Source: Parasponia andersonii (taxonomy: Eukaryota; Streptophyta; Magnoliopsida; Rosales; Cannabaceae). Taken from it: a stretch of DNA of 64,000 nucleotides. The first letter of the stretch is position 1, and every line of letters begins with the position of its first letter. The stretch is from assembly GCA_002914805.1 (NCBI GenBank), contig JXTB01000070.1, forward strand, positions 925,889-989,888, read 5' to 3'. The position numbers and the translations under genes were made by a program. The notes under the pieces are model-generated. The model had not been told where the DNA came from. It searched no databases and saw nothing but the letters and a program-made list of their open reading frames with translations. Positions 1 through 10,261 of the stretch are shown one piece after another.

Positions 1-1587
1 CATCCTCATCGCGGATCCGAAGGCGACCTTGGTGGAACGACGCTTCATTCGCTCCCAACCTTCTTCAGATGTAAAACGGTCGATGAAGGCGGCAATCATT
101 CCAGCCTTCTCTGGTAGTTGGTTTAGGAGTGCGAACAGTTCGTCGCCTTTATCCGCCAGGTTCGGTTCGAAGGAGGTAGCAGCCTCGGTAGGAGGCACTG
201 AAGTGCTCGCTGGCTGAGGTGGTGAAGGGGGCGAGCTCGCAGGGACGTCCTCGAAGACGACTTTTCTCTTTTTCGAGCAGTCGACCTTCTCCTTCCCTTT
301 TGATGGCGGCGTACTCTCGGGTGTTTTGGTTTTTGCCATTGACCCGAGAGTTGACGGAGGAGCTCGCAGACCGCTTCCAATAACCATCTCTGTACAATAG
401 GATGTGTTAATAAATGAGGAAACAAAACATAAAGGGTTAGAATAAGCGTGCGATTACCTTCTTCCTGGGGAGTTGGTTGAGGAGCTGGTGGGGATTCGGT
501 CTCTGGCGACGAGGGCTCTGAGCGAGGTGGTGTGTTCGGTGCTTTCCTTTTCCTTATCCTGGAGGACGAGGCACCCAAGTTAGACTTCTTGGGCTTCTTC
601 TTCAAGCTCGCCGATCTGGAGGAGAGGACCGGGGGGTCTGGGAATGCGGCGCCCTTTGGTATCAGACCACAAGCGACCAGGTTCTTTGATGTGCCTAGAA
701 CCTTCCAGTTAAATTCTTCAACTGGAAGCTCGTTGATTGCATATACTCTTGTGAGCTGTTCACTTGAGAGTCCTGGTCGATCCCTATTATCTGCGATGAC
801 ATTGGAAATGCGATCAGTACAAAGAATAGTTAAAACAAATAAGACAGCAAGTTAGAAGACTACCTACGGGGGTTTTGGAAGAAGCCATTGGCTGCATAGT
901 CAAAATGGAAAAATGGATTTTTCCATTTTCCCATGTTGTTGCGAACCCCGTAGATCATTTTAATGGCTTGATTCGACCACTTGCTCGCATAGAAGAAGCC
1001 GAAGACTGCGAATTTGACTTCACTTGGTAGAACCAAGCGAATTCCTCGGGAGAAGGGTTTTCTAAACCTAACTTATGATACAAAATATACAAGCTTACCA
1101 TATATCTATAAGTGTTGGGGGTCAATTGAAAAGGGACGACCCCATAGTAATCTATTATTGATTTTATATACGGGTGAAGGGGAAGATGCACACCGCACTT
1201 GAGGACCGCCTCAGAAAATGAAGCGAGCTTACGAGGAGGCGTGTGTGGATGGTTGAACTCCATCGGAAGACGCAGGGGGATGGCAATCTTGTAGCTACTC
1301 GCGATTTTCCTGAGTTTGTTCGCCGTGCAGCTCGTTCGGACATTCGTGCATGACCAGTTCCCCTCTATATATTGGTAGCCTGAAGAAAATGTCAGAGCAT
1401 CCCTAATGTGTCTGGGCCATTGATCCTGGGGAAGATCGCCTATTCGAGGACTATTTTGTCTTGCCCCAGTTATTTCTATCTCGGGTTCAGACTCGGAGTA
1501 ATCCTCAAGGTTAATGGTACTAACACTTGAGCCGGATTCCCCAGAAAAGGCATTTCCTTCCCTAAATAGTTCTTCACTACTAGACAT
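1..1587 (-). CDS. Antisense accessory gene of a Ty3/gypsy element, PF04195-like (partial, spliced)
   Basis: Spliced model on the minus strand: exon 1587-868, intron 867-791, exon 790-458, intron 457-390, exon 389-1, still open at the window edge. Junctions are GT..AG (CCCC|GTAGGT, TCGCAG|AT, GAAG|GTAATC, TACAG|AG) and phases agree. The start ATG at 1587 sits directly after a pyrimidine-rich acceptor (TTTCTTTTCAG). Residues about 110-190 contain LPLHPYIKSIIDYYGVVPFQ, then SLYILYHKLGLENPSPEEFA, then FGFFYASKWSNQAIKMIYGV in the next frame; this pattern is that of the plant 'putative gypsy type transposon' domain (PF04195). The second exon is Pro/Ser-rich with basic clusters (KKKPKKS, RIRKRK); the third carries KKRKV, a classical nuclear-import signal. 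A one-base frameshift near 1,005-1,020 breaks the first exon, so this copy may be dead. It lies antisense to the element whose 3' LTR starts at 2,448. Molecular function unknown. Confidence 0.72.
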
Positions 1588-1943
1588 CTGAAAAGAAATA
1601 TGCAGGGGTTCAGATAGAGGATTTCTACTATTCTGGGAATTTATCCTAGGGTTACATTAAAATGTTCAAGCAGTTCGTCAGAAAATGTTCGAGCAGTTCA
1701 TCAAAAGTGTTCGAGCAGTTCATCAGAAATGTTCGAGCAGTTTATCAGTAAATGAACCGACAGTTCAGTAAGAGTAAGTTAGGGTATCAGACCCTAGAGA
1801 TTGAAGATAGGATCATTTCTAGCACTTCTACTCTACAGACTAAAGAGTATAAAAACATATTTCTTATTTCGCTTCGGTGAAATAAGTTTAATCCCAGAGT
1901 GAAGTTGTTTTCAGGAATGAAATAAATAAGAGAAGATACTGAC
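1588..1943 (-). other. Candidate 5'-UTR intron of the antisense gene
   Basis: On the minus strand a donor (GAAAG|GTCAGTATC) at 1943 and an acceptor (TTTTCAG) at 1588-1589 bracket 356 bases that end exactly at the start codon. The untranslated exon upstream (about 1,944-2,060) is rich in CTTC/GCTGCT runs. The intron contains four copies of a 22-24-bp repeat. Inferred from splice-site sequence only. Confidence 0.5.
1661..1750. repeat. Tandem repeat, about 4 x 22-24 bp
   Basis: Four imperfect copies built on the phrase TGTTCGAGCAGTTCATCAGA. They lie inside the candidate 5'-UTR intron of the antisense gene, in the 3' internal region of the Ty3 element, a place where Tat-clade elements commonly carry tandem repeats. 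Confidence 0.85.
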
Positions 1944-2086
1944 CTTTCTTCAAGAGAGATTTGAGTCGGTTCAAAATGATGATGAAGAAGCAGCAGCGAT
2001 TGGAGCGACCTCGGAGGAAGAACGACGTTAAGGCTTTTGAGTTTTCTGAAGTTTTTCGGGTAAAATGAGAGAGACGGATGATTTCT

Positions 2087-2099
2087 AATATTTATAACC
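2087..2099 (-). promoter_or_regulatory. TATA-like box for the antisense gene
   Basis: Minus strand reads GGTTATAAATATT about 30-40 bases before the inferred start of the leader exon. The position fits an independent promoter for the antisense gene. Inference from position and sequence only. Confidence 0.4.
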
Positions 2100-2430
2100 T
2101 AACCACCGTTAGATCGCAGCCGTAGATCGGAGGATTTGAATTTTAAATCTGAAGGCTAAGGACTGCGCGGGATTTAAATCTATCCGAAAAGTCAGGATTA
2201 TTTAAAATTTGAAAAGATTTGGAAAGATTTGGTGACGGTTGGTGTCAATCAGGCTTCCTCGAATTTCGTTCCTGGCTACACGTGTTCCGTTCTGACAGAG
2301 AGGAGGATACGCGTGATCTTGAAAGAGGAGATTTGGAATCTGACGGATCTTCGATTACTCAAATCACAGGTTTTATGACATCACAAGGTCGCACGGTAAT
2401 TAGAAGCTCCATTTCGTCCTAAAGAACTAA

Positions 2431-2447
2431 TGGAGCTGGGGGGCAAT
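2431..2447 (+). other. Polypurine tract of Ty3 element
   Basis: TGGAGCTGGGGGGCAAT lies immediately before the LTR start TGTTG at 2,448. A G-rich tract directly upstream of an LTR primes plus-strand DNA synthesis and marks this as a 3' LTR of a plus-strand element. The reverse strand here does not resemble a tRNA primer site. Confidence 0.65.
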
Positions 2448-2475
2448 TGTTGTGCGGTCTAAAATCCTAAGGTCG

Positions 2476-2575
2476 CGTAAGGATTATATGCGACCTCTCC
2501 CGTGATGGTTATATGCGACCTTGCTCGTGATGGTTATATGCGACCTCGCTCGTGATGGTTATATGCGACCTCTTC
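2476..2575. repeat. Tandem repeat in LTR, 3 full x 25 bp plus partial
   Basis: Units at 2,501-2,525, 2,526-2,550 and 2,551-2,575 share CGTGATGGTTATATGCGACC; a diverged partial unit precedes them. They lie in the U3 part of the LTR, upstream of its TATA box, and could be promoter elements. Confidence 0.85.
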
Positions 2576-2883
2576 CACAGGTTTTGTGCGATCTTCTCCG
2601 TGCAGTTTGCCTTGACAAACAGGAAACCTATGAAGAGAAGAAAACACGTAACTGCCATAAAGGAAACCTACGAGAAGAGGGAAACTAATAAATGTTATGG
2701 AGAAGAAACCTACAAGGAAAGGGGAACTGAAGACTCCTGTTTGTGATACACTAGTTATCTTTTTTGAATAGTTATCCAATTGTATTGTTACCTAATTTAT
2801 GTTACCCAATTGTATAGTTACCCGTTTATACAATTAGGATCCTAGAGACATAAGGAACCTAGGAACATATGGTCACTACAATC

Positions 2884-2891
2884 TATATAAA
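2884..2891 (+). promoter_or_regulatory. TATA box of the Ty3 LTR
   Basis: TATATAAA followed by a G-run, in an LTR of known orientation, at a sensible distance from the start of U3. Likely RNA polymerase II promoter of the element. Confidence 0.5.
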
Positions 2892-3227
2892 GGGGGGCTC
2901 TATGTTTCGAAAAAGTTATCACCAATTTCTGGACAGAAACAAGTCACAGAGAATAGAAGTCAGAGCAAATTCAAGTTTGGGTAGTCTATGGCATTAATAT
3001 TCTTCAATAGTTTTTTAGTCTTTCCGATTCCCAGATAGAATTGTAACCTTGAGTGTTCATAATTATTCATAAATTAGTGAGAAAACAGTGGACGTAGGCT
3101 CATCTTTTTCGGGGCCGAACCACTATAAAATCCCCTCTCCATATTTGCTTTGATTATTACTTCAATTCACGCAAGCCACATCTCTTGATTTTTCATAAAT
3201 TTATTGTTGATAAAACCTCCATCAACA

Positions 3228-3887
3228 GTTTCTATTCACCTTTTCTCCACCCAAGCTAATTCCAAGGAGTTGAGCAATGTTCTTTCATTCAGGATAGGGA
3301 TTTCTGGATTCTAGTTTGTAAACTTAGTCACTTAAGTCACAATACATCTCTATACATGATCGTATACATAGATAAAAACCCCTATTAGCACAACTATAAA
3401 ATCAACATATATGCATATATACAGAAATACACATACTTTTACATGAATAATGAAAAGCAGTCAATTATACAAAAATGGAGCTTACGACGACATTAGGGGC
3501 GTAAATTCGAGAGCGAGAATTGTAGTGAAAAAGAGTTCTACGAAAATGAAATCAAATCTGATTTAGGACTCGAGAAAAAGCCAAAATCATTTATGGGAAT
3601 CAATCGGCGATAATGATGACGAAGACCAACTTGTATATGGGTGGATTTGGAGGAAAAATGTGAACTTGACTACCATGAATGACGTCACGAGCTTCAAAAG
3701 AGGAGGACTCGGTTGTTGGGCTTCTTAGATCTCAGCAATAGAAAAAGAGGGAGAAAAAGGGAAAACAAATATTTATCTTAAAGACACCTCATTAACTTAA
3801 ATAAAATGATGATACTGTATATTTGAGATTTGTTTAAAATGATGTCTATTCCTAATTTTCTCTTTTTTAAAAAGGCATATTTGATAN
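3228..3887. other. No gene recognised; single N at 3,887
   Basis: AT-rich DNA without a convincing reading frame. The last 100 bases before the single unknown base at 3,887 loosely resemble the start of the chromovirus LTR seen at 17,059-17,205, so part of the 5' LTR may be here. Confidence 0.4.
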
Positions 3888-4136
3888 CTATTCAGGAATT
3901 CTCTCTCTAATATTTTTTTTCTTTCTCTAAAACTCTTCCTCTCTTTCTCTAAATTCTTCTCTTCTTCTTCCTAAATTCCTCTTTTTTTTTCTTCATTCTC
4001 TCATCTTTTCTAAATTTTCACTCTTATTCTACATCAAAATCACTTTAAACTTAACCACTATACGCATATCTCTGTTAGCATTAAAAAAAATTCAACATAC
4101 GTCATGTTATGATATACATGTCAATAACTACATAAC
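3888..4136 (+). repeat. Chromovirus 5' LTR segment
   Basis: Aligns with 17,206-17,426: both begin CTATT.AG.AATTCTCT and share the phrases TCTAAATTTTCACTCTTRTTC, ACATCAAAATCACTTTAAAC and CTACATAAC. This copy is about 28 bp longer because of an extra pyrimidine-rich segment near 3,925. The true outer boundary is uncertain because of the N at 3,887. Confidence 0.7.
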
Positions 4137-5235
4137 TTTGTATTTCAATAAATAGAAATTCTAAATGTTGTTTTTACGAAAAACAAATACCAAATTTAGA
4201 TAATTAATTTTCTTGTCCTAGTTTAATCCCCTTTTGTGTTTCTTTCAGTCCAAAAAAAAACCTTGTGGTTTCCTTATCTTTCTGACAGTAGGTTACCAAA
4301 AAAAAGAAAAAAAAAAAAAAAAACAATACGACAGTTTGCACCCAAGCCGACACCACCACCACCACCACCACCATCATCAGCACACCGCTTCCGTCATTAT
4401 GCTCCCCGTTACCCTTCACCTTCCTTCGACAACACCGTCACATTTTTTGTCATTGTTTTCAGTCCCACCAAGCTTCAAGAACCGAATTCGAGCCACCACA
4501 TCGCAGTTGGACGACAACCAGCCCATAACTCCAATCACCGCAAGTCACTTTAATCCTTATCACCTTCTGCGTCGCACCTGTTTTTTAAACCACAGTCAGA
4601 GTCACCCGCAAGTTGACATGTTCCATAACTGCAACTCCGATCGTTGTTGCCTAGCGTCGTTGTCCACAACACGTGAGATTCTGAAATAGCTTTGATAATT
4701 ATTAGTTGCCAAATAGTTTCATCATCTTGTTGCAGCCATCATTCAAAGTTCAACCCACCACTCCGGTAAGTCTGTTCAAGTCCAGTAGCAAGCCCATAAG
4801 TCCATTCAAGCCCATTCACGTCCACAAGTCCATTCCAGCCCATTGGCCACTACCTGCCTATATCGGCCCAGTTGAAAGAACAAATAGTTGGTGTTGTTTT
4901 AGATGATCTTTTTGCCAATGTTGGGTACAATTTCTTCTACGTTGACAATCGTGCTCTTAGATTAGTTTGTTTAATATTTTAATTAAATTTACAACCGATC
5001 TTAGTTAACTACAAGATTATTATTTTTATTTTTATTTTTCTCTACAAGAAAAATAAAAAAAAAACACATTAAAAAAAAAGAAAAAAAGTTTTGTCTTTTT
5101 TTTTTAGGATTTTGCATCATTACATAATTCTTATCATTAGATTCATATTGTGTTCATCTTTGCTTGATTTATTGTTCTCAATAGTAAATACAATTTTAGT
5201 CTTATCTCAACATCACTTTCTTTTTCTTTTTCACC
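4137..5235 (+). other. Chromovirus leader: homopolymer and CCA repeat
   Basis: Between LTR match and gag. Holds an A-run near 4,298-4,323, a (CCA)n microsatellite at 4,351-4,372, a short GC-richer stretch (4,380-4,900) with recurring CCATTCAAGCCCATT-like phrases, and poly-T/A runs near 5,040-5,105. The open frames here are artefacts of these repeats. No clear primer-binding site was found. Confidence 0.45.
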
Positions 5236-6470
5236 ATGCATATGACTATGAAAGACCTTGAAAGCCTTGTTAAAGCTATAGAGAATCGTCAAAATCAACA
5301 TGATAAAAGATCTGATAAAATAGAAAACATGCTTCAAACTCTTACAGATGTTGTAGCTAAGTATAACACCAAAATGGATAATATGGATGAAGAAATTAGA
5401 CAAATCAATCGTAATAATGAAAAAACATTTACTGATCCTACTTTTGTGTCAAATGTCTCTCCAAAGTCTAGTTCTCCCATTCATCTTAAAATAGTAAACA
5501 CCACCTTTTAGGTTTATTACTTACCCTAACTTGTCCCATTCACATAGGCACATCTAGTACTTTTTCTCTGATAGTCAATGCCTATCCCAACACTTACAAT
5601 GCTCCTAACCATATTCTTCCGCCTTTGTCCCACCCATTATCCTAGGCATATCGAACCTTAAGATAGACAACCTCAATATCAGCCTCACTATCTAACACAC
5701 AAAAATACTTATGTTGACAATCCAATTAGAAAAGTTAAATTAGATTATCTAGAGTTTGATGGCAAGTTAGACCCCTTTGCTTTTTTACGTTACTTAGATC
5801 AAATAGATGAATACTTTGATTGGTATAGTATGATTGAGGCTTAGCATATTAGTATGGCTAGGATTAAGCTAGTGGGTGATGCAAAGTATTTTTGAAAAAC
5901 TGTTGTTCATGATATTGACCTCAGACTTTGTCCATTAATTCTAACTTGGGATGAAATGAGACATGTTCTTAAGACTAAATACATACCACATTACTATATG
6001 AATGAGTTGTTAGATTAATTTCTTATCCTTTGACAAAACAACTCCATACTTAGTATATATACATCCCAATTTGAGTCTTTAAAGGTCTGATGATAGGTTA
6101 ATGAAGAAGAGAGGGTTCTTATTTTTAGTTTGTCACTAGACTTAAGCCCGATCTTAATCATGAGATTAGAGTTCTCCCTTATATACTTTAGCTTCATTTA
6201 TCAGACAACCATAGAGTATGAGAGATACCTTAATTCTAGCTCTAGGTGTGCCACTTTTCAGACCTCTAGTTATACTAGTACCTATCCTAGGTCTAGCTTT
6301 AGTTCTCTAATTGCCAATTCTACACCACCGATAGTATCTACCTATTGCCTCTTCCCTAGCTTCAAATCAAAATATATCGCAAGTTTCCTCTGGCTCTTAC
6401 AATTATACGACCTAGATAGAGTGTTATTATTGTCATATCAAAATGTACTTTAGTCCTTGATTGTGAGGAT
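5236..6470 (+). pseudogene. Chromovirus gag remnant
   Basis: First frame (5,236-5,511) starts MHMTMKDLESLVKAIENRQN and reads as a coiled coil, as is usual for the N-terminus of these Gag proteins. From about 5,711 a Ty3-type Gag core follows in pieces: KVKLDYLEFDGKLDPFAF, then YLDQIDEYFDWY and RIKLVGDAKYF, with in-frame stops at several points. Beyond 6,050 the frame is badly broken up to about 6,470. Gag normally forms the virus-like particle. No intact CCHC zinc knuckle is visible. Confidence 0.75.
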
Positions 6471-6593
6471 GATTCCTAACCTAAGGATGATAATGAACTT
6501 TTGCTGATAAATCCTTTAGAGCCCAATTATGAGGATGATCCTTCTGTGATTTATGAGGATGACTCTCTCAATAATGAGGAATAACTTTCTATA

Positions 6594-7079
6594 ATGCGGT
6601 GCATTTTGTCTACTCTTAGTGATAGAGATTTGTGGAAATGTACTACTATTTTTCATACCTTTATTCCACTCAACAAGAAAATGTGTAAGTTAGTCATAGA
6701 TGGGAGGAGTTCTATGAACGTAGTTTCTGAGATTGCAATTGATAGATTTGGACTTAAGATCGAACTACATCGTCGTCTATTTAAGGTCTCTTGGATAGAT
6801 AAGACTTCCTTACCTATTAAAGAGTATTACCTCATCACACTTAAGATTGGATCATATTCTGAGGACATTTACTGTGAGATTTTACTTATGCAAACTGGCC
6901 GTCTTTTGTTAGGTTGTCCTTGGTTATATGATAATAATATGACACATTGTGGCCGTGCCAACATGTATAGATTCACCCATGATAAGGCAACCGTTCTTTT
7001 GCGACCTGCAAAGCCTGTCACTCGAGCTTGTCTAGTAGCTAAATCATCATTTAACACACCTAAAAGGCACCAGATATAG
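6594..7079 (+). pseudogene. Chromovirus aspartic protease remnant
   Basis: 161-residue frame. CKLVIDGRSSMNVVSE aligns with the retropepsin active-site region of plant Ty3 elements, where D-S/T-G is expected; here the triad reads D-G-R. LLLGCPWLYDNNMTHCGRAN matches the downstream conserved 'LLGRPWQ' region. It would have cleaved Gag-Pol. The mutated triad argues that it is inactive. It is separated from RT by stops near 7,080-7,160. Confidence 0.8.
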
Positions 7080-7159
7080 ATCTTGTCCCATAAAATTTTT
7101 AAAAAGAAGGCATTGAGTTTGGATTTGTATTTTCCCTTATAGCTACAGATAGTTTTGCC

Positions 7160-7970
7160 ATGAGTTCTCAGTCTTTAGATCATCCGCATGATGTCTCTTA
7201 TCTGTTAGATAAGTTTAAAGATATTTTACCTAATGAGTTACCTACTAAGCTACCACATTTTAGGGATATTCAGCATGCCATTGACTTAGTTCCTGGTTCC
7301 CAGTTGCCTAACCTTCCTAATTATAGAATGAATCCTATAAAAAGGAGCTGAATTGAATAGACAAATTGAGAGTCTTCTAGAAAAAAGTTTTGTTTACCAT
7401 AGTCTTAGTTCTTGTGTTGTTCCTGCTCTGTTAACTCCTAAAAAAGATAGATCTTGGAGAATGTGTATAGATAGTAGAGCTATTAATAATATCATAATCA
7501 AGTATAGGTTTCCTATTCCTAGACCTGAGGATATGTTAGATGAGCTAGATAATGTCCAATGGTTTTCTAAGATTGATCTACATAGTAGATACCATCAGAT
7601 TAGGATTTGCCCATGTAATGAATGGAAAATAGCCTTTAAGACACAAGATGGTCTTATGAATGGCTAGTCATGCCTTTTGGAATCTTTAATTCGTCTAGTA
7701 CTTTTTTGGGTGTCATGACACATGTCTTACGTCCTTTTATAGGAAAGTTCCTTGTTGTATACTTTAATAATATTCTCATTTACATTCAGACAAGGGATGG
7801 CCATTTAGAACTCCTTCATAGGGTTTTGATGACTCTTCGTGCTGAAAAATTATTTGCCAACCTCAAAAAGTGCACATTCATTATCCCTGCTCAAGGTATT
7901 TCAGCCGACCTTGACAAGGTTAAAGCTATTCGAAAATGACCAGAACTTACTACCTTCACTGATGCCTATA
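7160..7970 (+). pseudogene. Chromovirus reverse transcriptase remnant
   Basis: Three successive frames (7,160-7,351, 7,353-7,667, 7,670-7,939). Motifs in order: LPHFRDIQHAIDLVPGS, then [20 protein letters not shown], then [51 protein letters not shown] (first catalytic Asp kept), MPFGIFNSSSTFLGVM and the active-site box, which reads VYFNNILIY instead of Y-x-D-D. Loss of both aspartates abolishes polymerase activity. Several other stops confirm decay. Confidence 0.9.
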
Positions 7971-8530
7971 GTTTTTATAGTTTAGTATCATTCTATAGGA
8001 GATTCATAAAGGGTTTTAGTACTATTGCTTCCCTAATCATCAAGTGTTTGAAGTTAGGTATTGTTTAGTAGACCCCAGCTATACATAAAGTTTATATTGA
8101 TATTAAGTAAAAGATGATAAAAACTCTTGTTCTTAGGCACCCTGACTTTTCTAAGGTATTTGAAGTTGCATGTGATGCTTTCGGTGTAGGAAAAGGAGGT
8201 GTTCTTAGTCAGCATGGTCACCTTGCTGCTTACTTTAGTGAGAAACTCAATGAGGAAAAACAACACTATTCCACTTATGATAAGGAGTTTTATACTATTG
8301 TCTAGTCCCTTCATCATTGGCATTATTATCTATTGCCCAAGGAGTTTGTCCTCTGTTTTGACCATCAAGCCTTTTGTTACCTTCATTCCCAGAGTCAGTT
8401 GAGCTTTAGACATATTAAGTAGGTTTCAGGATTATACTTTTGTTCTCAAATACCATGCCAGGGTAGAAAATAAGGCCGCTAGTGCTCTTAGTTGTGTCGC
8501 CATTGTTATTCATTCTATGCATAATATTGT
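7971..8530 (+). pseudogene. Chromovirus RNase H remnant
   Basis: The frame at 8,114-8,305 reads RHPDFSKVFEVACDAFGVGK and HYSTYDKEFYTIV, matching Ty3 RNase H with the first Asp (CDAF) and the Glu (DKEF) kept; after a stop it continues with FDHQAFCYL (TDH-type third acidic site). Normally it degrades the RNA strand of the RNA:DNA hybrid. An in-frame stop and loss of frame towards 8,400 make it non-functional. Confidence 0.82.
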
Positions 8531-8756
8531 GGTAAGTTTTAAGTGCCATAAGGATGAATACTCTCAGTGTTCATATTTTAGAATCACTTATCACGAGGCT
8601 TTAGATAACCTTACTCCTACACAAGTTTATTTTTTTATTATGGATGGTTATCTTTTCAAAGTTGTTAAGTTGTGTATTTCTCATACTTCACTTCAACATT
8701 TCTTAGTATAGAAATTACATGCTAGAGGTTTAGCAGAAAACTTTGGTAGGGATAAG
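8531..8756 (+). pseudogene. Chromovirus HHCC zinc-finger region, 5' half
   Basis: DGYLFKVVKLCIS and HARGLAENFGRDK belong to the integrase N-terminal zinc-binding region. The reading is cut at the codon for K in FGRDK by the copia insertion and resumes at 15,682 with TIALVEDKFY. Confidence 0.75.
8752..8756. repeat. Left target-site duplication of copia A (ATAAG)
   Basis: ATAAG directly precedes the LTR start TGTAAG. The right copy at 15,677-15,681 reads AGAAG (one mismatch). Removing the element restores a continuous zinc-finger reading frame, which supports the boundary. Confidence 0.75.
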
Positions 8757-9231
8757 TGTAAGAAAAATTTACCATAATTTACATATCAACATAGAATGCA
8801 AATTGCGGAATTGATAAATAAATACCTGTTGAATATATAAGTAGAGATTAGAGCAGCAAAAACCTTGAATAACTTTGTGCACAAATGCACATGTTAGGCT
8901 TACGTCTTCCTCAATCTTCTCCTAACTTTTCAAGACTGCTATCAATAGGGCAAGCGTGTCTAAGTTGTATACAGAGAGATGAGGGGACCTAGCCTATAGT
9001 TACCCTTATATAGAGGTTTCACCCATTAAAAAACTCTAAAAGGCATATATTAAAATATCATATCACTAATTGGCCCAAAGCTTAAGAGATCCACCAAGCT
9101 TAATTCTTAATTATGAGTACAAATAATAAACGGGGCCGTAAAGTATTAGTTAAGCAATAATCCAATCTGTTTTTGACAAAACAAAAAAAAAAAGCCCAAT
9201 AAATGACTATACAAATAGATAAATTCTAACA
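8757..9231 (-). repeat. Copia A 3' LTR
   Basis: 475 bp; on the minus strand begins TGTTAGAATTTATC and ends TTTTTCTTACA. Matches 15,207-15,676 along its whole length (for example GCAGCAAAAACCTTGAATAA and ATATCATATCACTAATTGGC in both), with roughly a tenth of positions changed. Confidence 0.9.
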
Positions 9232-9246
9232 TTCTCCCACTTGTGC
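9232..9246 (-). other. Copia A polypurine tract
   Basis: Minus strand reads CACAAGTGGGAGAA immediately before the TGTTAGAA of the 3' LTR, a typical copia plus-strand primer. Confidence 0.7.
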
Positions 9247-9871
9247 AATATTAATTAGTAGTTTTAATATTTTAAAAAATAACTTTAGAATACGTTTCCC
9301 GGATTGTACAAATGAAATGAAAAAATTGTGACCATTTCAAAAGAAAACATAGCTTAATTGAAAAATATCTCTTAAATATGATCCGTCCAACATAACTACT
9401 AGTATCAAATCATAGTCATCATTATGTTATTAATCACATAAATTCGCACTATAGTTATATTCCCAGAAACTATGTTGATATGATCACAATGATATGAATG
9501 TGTAGAATAGACAATACCACTAACATGAAAAGTGAAACTAGATGCTCCCATAAGTGGTCAATGTGCATAGCCTATATCGGTCTTTTAAACATCACTTAGC
9601 ATGGAAATTGAAACTGCATGTCTTCAAAAGTGACAAAAAAATATTTCCTAATGGAAATACAAGCACAACTACTCAAAAGTACACAATGACATCATAACTT
9701 TATAAACTTATATGCTAATAAGATTAACATGTGCATAATCAAAAGTGTAATAACAACTGCAATAATAAAAATAAGAATAACATAATAACATGGATCTATA
9801 AATAATGCATCTATTAAGTTTATTACAAAATTAAACTGCAAGAAATAAACTAAATAGAATAAAGACTCCCA

Positions 9872-10240
9872 CTAACTAAGTACATCAAAAGATCCTAAGA
9901 CCCCTATATTATCAATGTGCCTTTTAAAATCAACATGTCTAACTCCTTTGATTAATAGATCTGCAACTATAACTCCAGTGCTAATCTGCTCTACAATGGT
10001 ATCACCTTTTTTAACCATATCTTTAACCACAAGATACTTGATCTCTATATGCTTTAAACCACTAGAGCTTTTATTATTCTTTGTAAAAAAAACCACATCA
10101 CAATTATCACAGTAAATAATGAGTAGCCTAGAGATGGAATCAACAATTAAAAGCCTATAAATAAAATTCTTTAACCATATAGCTTGAGTTGCAACTCCAT
10201 AATAAGCAACAAATTCTACCTGCACAGTAAATGAGGCCAC
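9872..10240 (-). pseudogene. Copia A RNase H
   Basis: 122-residue frame. VEFVAYYGVATQAIWLKNFI matches the E-A-E-x-x-A region of copia RNase H (the first Glu of 'MEAEF' is altered), IYCDNCDVVFFTKNN the second acidic motif, and SSSGLKHIEIKYLVVKDMVK the conserved C-terminal part. The frame is interrupted from RT by a short break near 10,241-10,262. Confidence 0.88.
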
Positions 10241-10261
10241 AAGACTTTGCTTTGTACTTTT

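Larger units (their letters stand above)
2448..3227 (+). mobile_element. 3' LTR of a Ty3/gypsy (Tat-like) element
   Basis: 780 bp from TGTTG to CAACA, a perfect 5-bp terminal inverted repeat, preceded by a polypurine tract. It contains an internal 25-bp tandem repeat near its start and a TATA box at 2,884-2,891, about 440 bp in, so the U3-R-U5 order is plus strand. The other LTR and pol lie left of the window, so the target duplication (expected GTTTC at 3,228-3,232) cannot be checked. Assignment to the Tat clade rests on PPT style, the antisense gene and the repeats; it is inferred. Confidence 0.7.

Noticed and set aside
1..3227. Reading the PF04195-like gene as sense gag of a minus-strand element with 5' LTR at 2,448-3,227
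   Set aside because: The bases next to the LTR on that side read as a polypurine tract on the plus strand and do not resemble a tRNA-complementary site on the minus strand; the TATA box in the LTR is also plus strand.
4234..4906. Frames of 66-151 codons in the chromovirus leader
   Set aside because: Driven by the poly-A and CCA repeats; the predicted His/Pro-rich proteins resemble nothing and lie between LTR and gag.
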